From a virus: a DNA stretch of 64,000 nucleotides. Shown here piece by piece: positions 22,072 through 29,866 of this stretch. The notes beneath the pieces are model-generated. The model was given only the letters and a program-made list of their open reading frames with translations. It had not been told where the DNA came from and ran no database searches. A program made the position numbers and the translations under genes. Location: positions 1-64,000 of the IMG/VR virus record IMGVR_UViG_3300037264_003623; one strand, given 5' to 3'. Within the stretch, counting starts at the first letter, position 1. Each line of letters starts with the position of its first letter.

Positions 22072-24477
22072 ATGGGAGACAAGCTTCAGGACCTCTTCAA
22101 CGGCGTCAGGAAGCAGCACGGGAAGTTGAGCGTCAGGAAGGCATCGGAGCTGGAGGGGGGGATCCCGAGGATCCCCACCGGCATCTTCTGGCTCGACGCC
22201 GACATGGGCGGCGGGATTCCCATCGGTCGGATGACCGAGGTTGTCGGCCTCAAGTCGTCGGGGAAGTCTTCCCTCATGGCGAAGATCGTCGCCAGCGCCC
22301 AGCGGCTCTGCCGGAAGTGCTTCCGCCCGATCACGGAGTGGGAGGAGGAGGAGCGGGAGCGCAAGTCCGTCTCCGTGGATGTGGCGACCGGCGAGGTCAT
22401 CGAGAAGATGGTCCCCTACATGGTGAAGGTCGCGAAGGACTGCGCCAATAAGTGCAGGGAGGATTCCGACGGGAAGAAGAAGAAGCACCCGGGCCGGATG
22501 ACCGTCCTGTGGGTGGATCAGGAGGGCTGCGTCTCGGAAGACAACGAGATCCTCGACCCGATGACGGGTCGAATCGCAACGGTGGGAGAGTGGGTTCGAG
22601 GCCAGGGCTGCAACGTCGAATCATTGGCGGGAAATCGCCTTTCCGTGGTCCCGATTTCCTCGAAGTGCGATTCTGGTATCCGTCCGGTTTTGCGGATCTT
22701 CACGGCGACCGGCTGGGTGGAAGTCACTCCGAATCATCCTCTTCTCGTTTGGAGAAGAGGGCAAACGTGGATTCCTGCGGCTGAAATTCAGCCAGGGGAC
22801 TACATCGCTCGTCCGCGATGGAGCTCGTTCGAGGGGGGGCGGCATCCTGATGCGGAGGTCGCGGGCCTTCTGGGGTATATGCTCGGAGATGGCGGGATCG
22901 CGGAATCGGCCAGTAGTCCTACGATCACAAACAAGGGTGATCCAGAGATCATGCGCCGGTTTTCGGAACTGGTTTCTTATTTTGGGTGCAAGATCAAGAA
23001 GTACGATGACCGGCACTATCGGATCATCGGGGAGGATAGTAACGGGAGTAGCGGGGCCAATAAGGGGCGGAACGGGGTGAAGAACTGGTTTCGAGAGAGG
23101 GGGATGCTCGTTCCATGCTACGAGAAGTTTCTACCGGAGGAGGTATTCCAGTGGGACAACATCTCCGTCGGGAGGCTTCTTGTTGGCCTGTTCATGACGG
23201 ACGGGTCCGTCAACATTGCTAGGGCATCGGCGGTTATCGGGTTCACTTCTAGGCGGTTAATTTTGCAAGTTCGGCACCTTCTCTCCAGATTGGGAATCTT
23301 GGCGCACTTGAGCATCTACCGGTACAAGAATCCCCGCCACCGGGATCAGCATACGCTTGCTATCAATGGGGTGCCTAATCTTCAGCGATTCAGGGAGTTC
23401 GTTCCCCTGTATGGAGAGAAGGGCTCGAAGCTCGATTCCTGGTGTCTTTCGGAACGGAAGCAGATTCATTATCCCGACGATTTCTACCTTCCTGGATACA
23501 GGAACGCGATGTGGAGTCATCGGGGGGCGTTCGAGAACGAATCCGATGTATGGTGGGATAAGGTGGTGAAGATCGAGCCGAGAGGGGAGAAGCATTGCTG
23601 GGACTTTGGGGTTCCCCCGCATAAGAACTTCGTTGTCAACGATTTCGTGGGGCACAATACCTTCACCCCGGACTTCTACAGGAACTTCGGGGTGGACTGC
23701 GACGACGTCTACCTTTCGTCTCCCGAGACGGGGGAGCAGGCGGTGGACCTCATCGATGCGGCCATGCGGACCGAGGAGGTGGACCTGATCGTGGTGGACT
23801 CCGTGGCGGCCATGACCCCGAGCGTGGAGCGTGAGGCGTCTGCCGAGGACCTCCAGGTCAGCCTCCAGGCGAGGAACGTGAACAAGGGGCTCCGGGTGTG
23901 GACGGCGAGCCTCAACGCCCTCGGCAACCGGGAGGGGAACGACTGCACCCTGCTTCTGGTGAACCAGCTCCGCACGAAGATCGCTTCCTTCTACACCGGG
24001 TACGTCAAGCCGGGTGGGGTGGGACAGGAGTTCGCGACCAGTGCTGAGCTCTTCCTCAAGCAGAAGGACTACATCCTCGACACGAAGGGCGCTACCGTGG
24101 CGGAAGAGGTCGAATACCTGGTCGACAAGAACAAGGTCGGGACTCCGAAGGGGGTGGGGAGGTATAGGATGTGCCTCAAGGCGCACCCGGCCTTCCCGGG
24201 GATGCCCGACCCCTTGCGGCTGCCGGGCGACACATGGGACGACGCCACGGTGCTCAGCGTGCTAAGTGAGCGCGGGTTCCTGGCCGAGGACCAGAAGACC
24301 AAGGAGGTGATCCTCTTCGGCCAGCGGTTCCCAGACCAGCAGGCCCTCCAGATGGCCCTGTTCCAGAAGGGGGACCTCTACTGGAAGGCGCGGAATGCCC
24401 TGATCCAGTTGATCGTCAACACGCCGAGCGACGGGAAGCTCAAGGAGAAGAAGAAGAAGGGCGACAAGGAGGAGTGA
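22072..24477 (+). CDS. recA: RecA-like recombinase, intein-containing
   Basis: 801 codons; about 424 aa after splicing. ATG 22072 with GGAGG 5 nt upstream. RecA fold: GIFWLDADMGGGIPIGRMTEVVGLKSSGKSS (Walker A ~residues 58-66), an unusual inserted Cys-pair region (CRKCFRPITEW), TVLWVDQEG before the intein, and after it VDLIVVDSVAAMTP (Walker B), LVNQLRTK and a C-terminal domain. Mediates strand exchange. The intein (22528-23658) lies at the position equivalent to RecA's FIDAE region. It differs from bacterial RecA in length and in the extra zinc-like insertion, closer to large-phage RecA/UvsX types. Confidence 0.88.
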   Translation: MGDKLQDLFNGVRKQHGKLSVRKASELEGGIPRIPTGIFWLDADMGGGIPIGRMTEVVGLKSSGKSSLMAKIVASAQRLCRKCFRPITEWEEEERERKSVSVDVATGEVIEKMVPYMVKVAKDCANKCREDSDGKKKKHPGRMTVLWVDQEGCVSEDNEILDPMTGRIATVGEWVRGQGCNVESLAGNRLSVVPISSKCDSGIRPVLRIFTATGWVEVTPNHPLLVWRRGQTWIPAAEIQPGDYIARPRWSSFEGGRHPDAEVAGLLGYMLGDGGIAESASSPTITNKGDPEIMRRFSELVSYFGCKIKKYDDRHYRIIGEDSNGSSGANKGRNGVKNWFRERGMLVPCYEKFLPEEVFQWDNISVGRLLVGLFMTDGSVNIARASAVIGFTSRRLILQVRHLLSRLGILAHLSIYRYKNPRHRDQHTLAINGVPNLQRFREFVPLYGEKGSKLDSWCLSERKQIHYPDDFYLPGYRNAMWSHRGAFENESDVWWDKVVKIEPRGEKHCWDFGVPPHKNFVVNDFVGHNTFTPDFYRNFGVDCDDVYLSSPETGEQAVDLIDAAMRTEEVDLIVVDSVAAMTPSVEREASAEDLQVSLQARNVNKGLRVWTASLNALGNREGNDCTLLLVNQLRTKIASFYTGYVKPGGVGQEFATSAELFLKQKDYILDTKGATVAEEVEYLVDKNKVGTPKGVGRYRMCLKAHPAFPGMPDPLRLPGDTWDDATVLSVLSERGFLAEDQKTKEVILFGQRFPDQQALQMALFQKGDLYWKARNALIQLIVNTPSDGKLKEKKKKGDKEE
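22528..23658 (+). mobile_element. Intein with LAGLIDADG endonuclease in recA (377 aa)
   Basis: CVSEDNEILDPMTG to ...VVNDFVGHN, between extein VDQEG and TFTP. Endonuclease helices LLGYMLGDGGI and LLVGLFMTDGSV; block B VTPNHPLLVWRRG. AT-richer than the extein. His-Asn terminus intact. Confidence 0.93.
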
Positions 24478-24788
24478 TCGTGGCCCGGTCGAGGTCGAAC
24501 ATCAGCCGGATGAAGGATCGGGCCAAGGTTCTATCGTCCAGGATTAGGATGCTGGAGGAGGAGAACAAGGCGCTGAGGGTCATGGTCGACATCAGCAGCG
24601 TCAGCGTGGAGCACAAGACTGCGGGGACCAGGATGGCGGGGCCAGGGAACAAGAGCAAGGAAGTTACGCTTGGACTGGTGATGATGCCTCTTCCGAAGGG
24701 ATGGAGATGCGACGGTCAGCTCGGTTCGTTTCCCATCACGAGGCACGGCCAGAACTATGTTGCGGTGCATCTTGTCAAGGAGGACTGA
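24474..24788 (+). CDS. Hypothetical protein with coiled-coil N-terminus
   Basis: 104 aa from GTG 24474 (GTGA overlap with recA stop). Helical stretch DRAKVLSSRIRMLEEENKALR looks like a short coiled coil; the rest is beta-rich. Coupled to recA. Function unknown. Confidence 0.55.
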   Translation: MIVARSRSNISRMKDRAKVLSSRIRMLEEENKALRVMVDISSVSVEHKTAGTRMAGPGNKSKEVTLGLVMMPLPKGWRCDGQLGSFPITRHGQNYVAVHLVKED

Positions 24789-24789
24789 T

Positions 24790-25026
24790 ATGCCCGAGAA
24801 GCGCGTTTCAACTGAGGATGTCGAGAGGTACAAGAGATGGGCGATGATCCGGTTCCGTGCCCTTCTCCGCGGCAACAGGGTCACGGAGCAGATCCAGCGT
24901 TGGCTGGCCGGGGAGCTCGGGCCGGAGTACCGGTTCTCGATCGAGTTCACCTTCAACGACGATGCCGTCTCGTTCGTCGGGAACCCGTCGAACGCGGATG
25001 CCCTCTCGCAGGAGAAGCTGACGTAG
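24790..25026 (+). CDS. Hypothetical protein, 78 aa
   Basis: ATG 24790, two nt after the preceding stop. Starts MPEKRVSTEDVERYKRWAMI. No motif recognised; the operon position with recA is the only clue. Confidence 0.55.
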   Translation: MPEKRVSTEDVERYKRWAMIRFRALLRGNRVTEQIQRWLAGELGPEYRFSIEFTFNDDAVSFVGNPSNADALSQEKLT

Positions 25027-25036
25027 GAGGATTCCC

Positions 25037-25549
25037 ATGCCCTCTGTGCCTCCCGACGCGGGCCGGGCGGATGCCAGAATCGTCGTCTGGTTCGACCATC
25101 CCAGGGACTGCCTATGCTTCGCCACGAGGGTGGGCCTGGAGCCAGGGCAGGACATCCCTGACGGCAGGATCGTCAGGATCCCTCTGAAGCTGGGCGAGGA
25201 CTTCCTTGACGCGGTGATGAATGCCGCCACGAGCGCGGCCATCATGGGGGCGGGGACGAAGGACTACGACAACGTGATGTATGGTGTCCAGATGTTGCTC
25301 GACCAGAGGATGGTCCGGGCGATCGAGATTGCCGAGGAGTTCAGGGCGCAAAGGCGGAAGAACGCCGGGGGCGGGGTGGTCGACAAGGCGAACGAGATGG
25401 TCGGCGTGTGCGCCTCCGAGTTCGCGAGGCTCGAACGCCTGAGGGAGTGGGTGGTGGGGGAGTTCAAGGGGCCGGAGGTTCGGGACAATACACAGATCGT
25501 GGTTGACCTGGACGAATGGCTCGCGGAGAACGGCTTCTATGAATCCTGA
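25037..25549 (+). CDS. Hypothetical protein, 170 aa, 3' end abuts the IS insertion
   Basis: Starts MPSVPPDAGRADARIVVWFD. Helical, acidic. The last codons GAA TCC TGA lie at the left border of the TnpB element. Before insertion the frame would have ended GAA TCC TAA, so the insertion did not alter the protein. Function unknown. Confidence 0.6.
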   Translation: MPSVPPDAGRADARIVVWFDHPRDCLCFATRVGLEPGQDIPDGRIVRIPLKLGEDFLDAVMNAATSAAIMGAGTKDYDNVMYGVQMLLDQRMVRAIEIAEEFRAQRRKNAGGGVVDKANEMVGVCASEFARLERLREWVVGEFKGPEVRDNTQIVVDLDEWLAENGFYES

Positions 25550-25610
25550 ACGTAGAAAACCCTGCTCTTTAGAGCGGGGATGAATGCGCGCCTTCTCTAA
25601 AAAAAGGACT

Positions 25611-25639
25611 TGACATGCCGGGGAACGTATCGTACAAAC
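25611..25639 (+). promoter_or_regulatory. Promoter of tnpB, TTGACA-17-TACAAA
   Basis: Consensus -35 TTGACA with weak -10 TACAAA, about 75 nt upstream of the preferred tnpB start. Confidence 0.45.
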
Positions 25640-25713
25640 AAAGCAGGACCGGAAGTCGTTTGCGCGACCTTCGGTCCCTGACCAACACCGTCCTCGGACG
25701 AGAAGGATCGGCG

Positions 25714-26844
25714 ATGGCTGAAACCAACGTAGCAGGTTTCCGAAGGTCCTTCAAGTACCGTCTCTGTCCTTCCAAGCGTCAGGAAGCCGTCCTGGGATCT
25801 CTTATCGACGCCGCACGCCACCTCTACAACGACGCGCTTGAACAGCGTCGAGATGCCTGGAAGGCACGGAAGGTCTCCGTCAATCTCTACACTCAATCTG
25901 CCCAACTTACTGATGCAAGAGCCGAGTTCGAGGAACTCCGCGCTCTTCCCGCCCAGGTCGGACAAGATGTCCTCCACCGACTCCAGAGCGCGTTCGATGG
26001 TTTCTTCAGGCGCTTGAGGCGAGGAGAGACCCCGGGCTACCCGCGCTTCCAAGGACGGGACCGCTTCGACTCCATCACATTCCCGCAGTACCCTTGCGGA
26101 GTTCGGCTCCTCGACCGGAAGATTCGCGTCCAGAATGTCGGAGATCTCCGTATCCGACTTCATCGCCCCGTCGAGGGCTCGATCAAAACGGTCACTCTCA
26201 AGCGCGAGACGGGCAAGTGGTTTGCCGTGTTCTCGTGCGATCAAGTTTCCGCCCGAGCCTACCCCTCGGCAACCGCTGAGATCGGTATCGACATGGGTTT
26301 GGAATCCTTCGCAACCCTCTCCACGGGGGAAAAGATCGAGAACCCTCGCTGGTTCCGGGCTTCCGAGACTCGACTCGCAGAGGCCCAGCGTAGCCTGGAA
26401 CGCAAGAAGAAGGGTGGCAATCGTCGCCGCAAGGCCAAGCAATGTGTCGCCCGCCTTCATGCGAAGATCGCCAACCAGCGCCGGGACTTCCAGCACAAGC
26501 TGTCTCACCAAATCGTCTCCGAGAATGCGCTCATCGCCGTGGAGGATCTCGAACCGGGTCGGATGGCTGAGAGAGCCCCCTCGGGGCTCTCAAAGTCGAT
26601 ACATGACGCCTCGTGGTCGATGTTCTTTCTCATGCTCGCGAGCAAAGCGGCGGAAGCTGGCCGAGAGTTTGTGAAAGTTCCCCCACGAGGAACGAGTTCA
26701 ACGTGTTCGCGTTGTGGCGCGATCAAAGCCAAGGCGCTCTCCGAGCGCACGCATGAGTGTCCTTGCGGCCTTGTCCTTGATCGTGACATCAACGCCTCTC
26801 TGAACATTCTAAGGCTCGGAAGGAGCCTTCAGGCGTCAGCCTGA
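25714..26844 (+). CDS. tnpB: TnpB RNA-guided nuclease
   Basis: 376 aa from ATG 25714 (frame open from 25615). Typical TnpB: N-terminal helical part (FRRSFKYRLCPSKRQEAVLGSLIDAARHLYN), RuvC-I GIDMGL (~191), RuvC-II AVEDLEPG (~275), zinc finger CSRCG...CPCG (~331-352), RuvC-III DRDINASLNI (~356). All three catalytic acids are present, so it should be active, guided by an omega RNA from the 3' end of the element. Maintains and spreads the element by cutting the empty site. Confidence 0.93.
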   Translation: MAETNVAGFRRSFKYRLCPSKRQEAVLGSLIDAARHLYNDALEQRRDAWKARKVSVNLYTQSAQLTDARAEFEELRALPAQVGQDVLHRLQSAFDGFFRRLRRGETPGYPRFQGRDRFDSITFPQYPCGVRLLDRKIRVQNVGDLRIRLHRPVEGSIKTVTLKRETGKWFAVFSCDQVSARAYPSATAEIGIDMGLESFATLSTGEKIENPRWFRASETRLAEAQRSLERKKKGGNRRRKAKQCVARLHAKIANQRRDFQHKLSHQIVSENALIAVEDLEPGRMAERAPSGLSKSIHDASWSMFFLMLASKAAEAGREFVKVPPRGTSSTCSRCGAIKAKALSERTHECPCGLVLDRDINASLNILRLGRSLQASA

Positions 26845-26883
26845 GAAGCCCCGGACTTTAGTCAGAGGTGCTTCACGAATCCT
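26845..26883 (+). ncRNA. Likely omega-RNA 3' scaffold / element right end
   Basis: Sequence after the tnpB stop contains the CCCCGGACTTTAGTCAGAGG hairpin-like block and GCTTCAC typical of TnpB-associated RNA ends. The guide would be the flanking sequence beginning near 26884. Exact RNA ends cannot be set from sequence. Confidence 0.5.
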
Positions 26884-26898
26884 AACCGCTATGGCGAG

Positions 26899-27393
26899 GT
26901 GAAGGGGGAGCCGGGGTTCGGCAGGAGAGGGCAGAGAATCGCCCATAGGGGCAAGTTCGCGGACCCTACACCGCAGGACGTGAGTCGGGAGCAGGAGGAT
27001 CGGGTCGCCAGGCGGATGGGTGGGGAGAAGATCGCGGGGAGCGGGGCCGGTCGGGATCGTGTCGGGCGGGGTCCCAAACACCAGACGTGGCGCGGGGCGG
27101 GTCTGATGGCGAAGGCGGCGGAGAAGGGGGACGTGTCGACCGACGTCGCCCTGGTCGAGTGCAAGACGACGATGAGGGCCTCGATTTCCATCAAGAAGGA
27201 TTACCTGGTCAAGATCGCGGGGGAGGCCAAGAGTGTTCACAAGACCCCGGCGCTGGTGGTCTCCTTCCATGAGATGCCCTACGGGGTGGACCAGGACTGG
27301 CTTCTCATCCCGATGCGCCTGTGGGAGAAAATGCGGAAAGAAGCCGGATTGGCCCATGACGAAAAGCGAGAAAGAGGTATAACAGAGGTATGA
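26899..27393 (+). CDS. PD-(D/E)XK nuclease, Holliday-junction resolvase-like; start displaced by IS
   Basis: 164 aa from GTG 26899. Pattern SREQEDRVARRMGGEKIAGSG...KGDVSTDVALVECKTTMRASISIKKDYLVKIAGEA matches small phage PD-(D/E)XK resolvase/endonuclease proteins, with E, D and ECK catalytic positions visible. Removing the TnpB element joins ATGAATCCT to AACCGC and restores an upstream ATG (protein MNPNRYGEVKG...), overlapping the previous gene by 11 nt. The insertion therefore removed the original start; GTG 26899 is a poor substitute. A role in recombination or packaging is inferred. Confidence 0.7.
   Translation: MKGEPGFGRRGQRIAHRGKFADPTPQDVSREQEDRVARRMGGEKIAGSGAGRDRVGRGPKHQTWRGAGLMAKAAEKGDVSTDVALVECKTTMRASISIKKDYLVKIAGEAKSVHKTPALVVSFHEMPYGVDQDWLLIPMRLWEKMRKEAGLAHDEKRERGITEV
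27356..27383 (+). promoter_or_regulatory. Promoter, ATGACG-16-TATAAC, leaderless
   Basis: -35 ATGACG 27356-27361 followed by AAAA, -10 TATAAC 27378-27383; ATG 27390 is 6 nt further on. Lies inside the 3' end of the preceding gene. Confidence 0.55.
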
Positions 27394-28319
27394 GCCTGAA
27401 GGACATTCTGGCCGCGTCCAAGCAAACGCCGAAGGAGCCCGAGTGGAACCTGGGGGAGGTGCTCTGGGCGTACCAGGCCTCGCTGAGCGACGCGGAGGAC
27501 GAGTCCAGGGAGGAGGGGTTCCACCCATCCCAGCTCTTCGACTTCTGCCCGCGGCGGAGCGTCCTCGCCCACTTCTTCCCGAAGCCCGGCGAGGGGTATT
27601 TCTCGCCGGAGACGCGGACTCGCTTCGACTGGGGCACGGCGTGGCACTGGTTCGTCCAGAACCACTACTTCGGCACGATGGGCCTACTCTACGGGTCATG
27701 GCGGTGCAACCGGTGCGGGAAGGTGATGAGGGACTCCCTCATGCCTCCGCCGGACCTAGACTGCACCCCCAGCACGGGCCCCCGCCACGAGGCCGAGATC
27801 GTCCGCCTCGTGCAGGCGGAGAAGGAGATCGCGGCGGGTAAGCGGGTCCGCAGGGGCGGGTACTGGACGTACCAGGAGATGCGCGTCCACACCGAGGAGG
27901 GGATCGTCGGACACATCGACGGCATCCTCGTCATGCCCTGGGGGGAGAAGGTCCTCCTCGAAGTCAAGACGATGGACGGGAAGTGGTTCAAGAGCCTGTC
28001 CACCCCCGATCCGAAGTACATCTTCCAGATCAGCGTCTACCTGTGGGCGCTGGGCATAGACCGCTGCCTCCTGACCTACTTCTCCAAGGACGCCGATGCC
28101 CCGAAGCCCAAGACATTCTGGGTGAAGAGGGACGACGGGGTGGTGGAGGCGGTCAAGAGCAGGATCGCCCTCTACAAGATGTCGTGGCCGGAGAAGCGGC
28201 TGTGCGTCGGGAACTGCAAGAGGGACACGGAGCGGGCCGCCGAGCGTTGCTCGCACCGGCTGGAGTGCTTCCGGGAGGACATCGAGGAGGTCGTCGAGAA
28301 GATGAGGGCGACGGCGTGA
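27390..28319 (+). CDS. Cas4/RecB-like PD-(D/E)XK exonuclease with Fe-S cysteines
   Basis: 309 aa. One Cys near residue 52 (FDFCPRR) and three in the C-terminal CVGNCKRDTERAAERCSHRLEC region form the Fe-S-type arrangement of Cas4/AddB nucleases. Nuclease motifs GHIDGILV (~174), LLEVKT (~189) and QISVYLWAL follow family order. A further Cys pair (CNRCGK) lies near residue 110. Likely a 5'-end or recombination exonuclease working with the RecA-like protein. No CRISPR array is present, so an adaptation role is not implied. Confidence 0.82.
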   Translation: MSLKDILAASKQTPKEPEWNLGEVLWAYQASLSDAEDESREEGFHPSQLFDFCPRRSVLAHFFPKPGEGYFSPETRTRFDWGTAWHWFVQNHYFGTMGLLYGSWRCNRCGKVMRDSLMPPPDLDCTPSTGPRHEAEIVRLVQAEKEIAAGKRVRRGGYWTYQEMRVHTEEGIVGHIDGILVMPWGEKVLLEVKTMDGKWFKSLSTPDPKYIFQISVYLWALGIDRCLLTYFSKDADAPKPKTFWVKRDDGVVEAVKSRIALYKMSWPEKRLCVGNCKRDTERAAERCSHRLECFREDIEEVVEKMRATA

Positions 28320-28555
28320 TCACGGACGAGGAGAGGGCGGCGCTGATGGTGGGAGGAGTTGATGCCATTCGGCAGGCTATCAGCGAGCGCAAGATGAAGC
28401 TCCATGATGTCCTGATGAAGCTGGTCGACGTCAAACTACTGGGGGATGGTTTCTCCTTGGAGCGAAGGAAGGCCCAGGCGGACATTAGGGTGGAGATACA
28501 GGATCTCATAGAGATGGAAGGGCGCATACTGGATGCGTCTGGGGGGCGGAGGTGA
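28316..28555 (+). CDS. Hypothetical protein, 79 aa
   Basis: GTG 28316 in a GTGA overlap with the nuclease stop. Helical and charged (MITDEERAALMVGGVDAIRQ). Coupled to the Cas4-like gene; function unknown. Confidence 0.6.
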   Translation: MITDEERAALMVGGVDAIRQAISERKMKLHDVLMKLVDVKLLGDGFSLERRKAQADIRVEIQDLIEMEGRILDASGGRR

Positions 28556-28587
28556 GTAGCCCGAGATAGTGAGGTCGTCGAGAAGGA

Positions 28588-28604
28588 GCGCACACGGTGT
28601 GCGC
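28588..28604. repeat. Dispersed 17-bp palindrome, copy 3
   Basis: Perfect GCGCACAC-G-GTGTGCGC, 14 nt upstream of the next start codon (GTG 28619). Confidence 0.72.
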
Positions 28605-28618
28605 CGGGAGTGTGAATT

Positions 28619-29278
28619 GTGGGCGATACGCCCTGGAAAAAGCTAGAACGCCGGGTGGCGGTATTTTTCAGCCGTTGGCTGGCGCAGGGGGAGACGGGTG
28701 TGGAGTCCGAGAGGATCCTCTCCAGACAGGCACTAATGGGGAGGATGATCGAGCGGACCTACGGCGACATCACCGTCCACCCGAAGTGCTCCGCTCGCTT
28801 CCTGCCGATGGCGAAGTGGTTCATGGCGCACATCCAGGTGGACGCGAAAAACAGGAAGGCGTTCCGCCTGCCCGGCCTCCTGACTGCTCCCGCCCACCCC
28901 TTCTGGAGCTGGTGGGACAAGCTGTCGGAGGAGACGCCGAGGTACAGCCGGACGCTCATTCCGGGGGCGCTTACCGAGCCGGTTCGGAGGATCGAAGAGC
29001 GGGGAAAGGTCAGGATGATGGTCATCCTGAACTGCCCCTCGAAGGAGCATCTCCTCGCGCTCGGGTTCGGGGACTTGGAGTTCATCGAGAGCGCGTTGGG
29101 AAAGATGAGCAGGGCGATTCCCACGTTCGAGATCCGTCGGGTGAGGACGGAGGACGCGGTGAAGATCGTGGTCCTGGAGGATTTCCTTGCGTGGGCGGAC
29201 CCAGTATCCCTGGGTTGCCCGAAGGTGGAGGAGGAGAGCTATGTTCCTGAAAAGCCTGGAGAAGCTGGCGGCAAGTAA
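28619..29278 (+). CDS. Hypothetical protein, 219 aa
   Basis: GTG 28619. Starts MGDTPWKKLERRVAVFFSRW. Mixed alpha/beta with aromatic-rich centre (HPFWSWWDKL). No motif I can assign. Between nuclease genes, so possibly DNA-related. Confidence 0.6.
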   Translation: MGDTPWKKLERRVAVFFSRWLAQGETGVESERILSRQALMGRMIERTYGDITVHPKCSARFLPMAKWFMAHIQVDAKNRKAFRLPGLLTAPAHPFWSWWDKLSEETPRYSRTLIPGALTEPVRRIEERGKVRMMVILNCPSKEHLLALGFGDLEFIESALGKMSRAIPTFEIRRVRTEDAVKIVVLEDFLAWADPVSLGCPKVEEESYVPEKPGEAGGK

Positions 29279-29603
29279 CGGTCTGACGCCGGAGCGCGTT
29301 CTTCGAGACGTCTGTGAGAAGCGACGGCTCTCCTGCGGTCAGCTCGCGAAGGACCTTCGGTGCGCCAGGAAGGAGGTTCTGTTCTGGGCTGATGCCTTCA
29401 ACGTCGCCACGGTGGACTATCTCCCGAAGATCGTTCGGGCGGCCCGGGGGAAGAAGATGTCCCTTCGGAGCTATTTCCTCAAGTACTTCGGCAAGGGGGT
29501 GGGGTGGATGGCCGAGGACCTGGGCGTTGCATACACGACCGTCGAGGAGTACTACGCCATCTTCAGGGATGGCGAGACGTGGAGGATAGAGCATCTTCCC
29601 TAA
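29241..29603 (+). CDS. Small helix-turn-helix-like protein, 120 aa
   Basis: ATG 29241 with GGAGGAGGAG upstream. Helical throughout; LSCGQLAKDLRCARKEVLFWADAF and MAEDLGVAYTTVEEYYAIF each look like HTH units. Probably DNA-binding. Overlaps the previous gene by 38 nt. Confidence 0.55.
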   Translation: MFLKSLEKLAASNGLTPERVLRDVCEKRRLSCGQLAKDLRCARKEVLFWADAFNVATVDYLPKIVRAARGKKMSLRSYFLKYFGKGVGWMAEDLGVAYTTVEEYYAIFRDGETWRIEHLP

Positions 29604-29643
29604 AATCTGGACAATCCTGTAAAAACTTTTCGCTAGAAACCAC

Positions 29644-29672
29644 TTGACAGATACCAAAGTGGGGTTTATAAT
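29644..29672 (+). promoter_or_regulatory. Consensus promoter TTGACA-17-TATAAT, leaderless
   Basis: Perfect -35 and -10 hexamers, unlike the TTGACG type of the phage genes. ATG 29678 lies 5 nt after the -10 box. Drives the RHH/TnpB-like pair. Confidence 0.85.
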
Positions 29673-29677
29673 ACAGC

Positions 29678-29866
29678 ATGAGCAGACGGAAGCAGAATAC
29701 CGAGAAGGTGTTCGTATGGCTCGCGCCGGACGTAAAAGCGTGGCTTGATCTCCGGTGCGCCGAACTCGGGTTGGGAAAATCTGGCTATTTCCGGATGCTG
29801 CTCTTGCAGGAGATATCACGGTGCGAATCGTCGCACATGGCGAAGTCTGGTTCCCGAAAGAAGTAG
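29678..29866 (+). CDS. RHH-type small protein upstream of TnpB-like gene
   Basis: 62 aa: MSRRKQNTEKVFVWLAPDVK...LGLGKSGYFRMLL has the beta-strand, helix, G-x-S, helix pattern of ribbon-helix-helix regulators. Overlaps the following tnpB-like gene by 46 nt in another frame. May repress the shared promoter. Confidence 0.65.
   Translation: MSRRKQNTEKVFVWLAPDVKAWLDLRCAELGLGKSGYFRMLLLQEISRCESSHMAKSGSRKK

Larger units (their letters stand above)
25541..26883 (+). mobile_element. Solo TnpB element (IS605/IS1341-type)
   Basis: Left end at about 25548 with hairpin CCCTGCTC-TTTA-GAGCGGGG (25562-25581). Right end downstream of tnpB reads AAGCCCCGGACTTTAGTCAG then GGTGCTTCAC, the typical TnpB 3'/omega-RNA end. 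GAATCCT flanks both sides (25541-25547 and 26877-26883). No tnpA is present, so transposition needs a helper. It sits exactly between the ATG and second codon region of the following nuclease gene. Confidence 0.8.

Noticed and set aside
27390-28319. CRISPR-associated Cas4 role
   Set aside because: No CRISPR repeats, Cas1 or Cas2 were found; a phage recombination exonuclease is the simpler reading.
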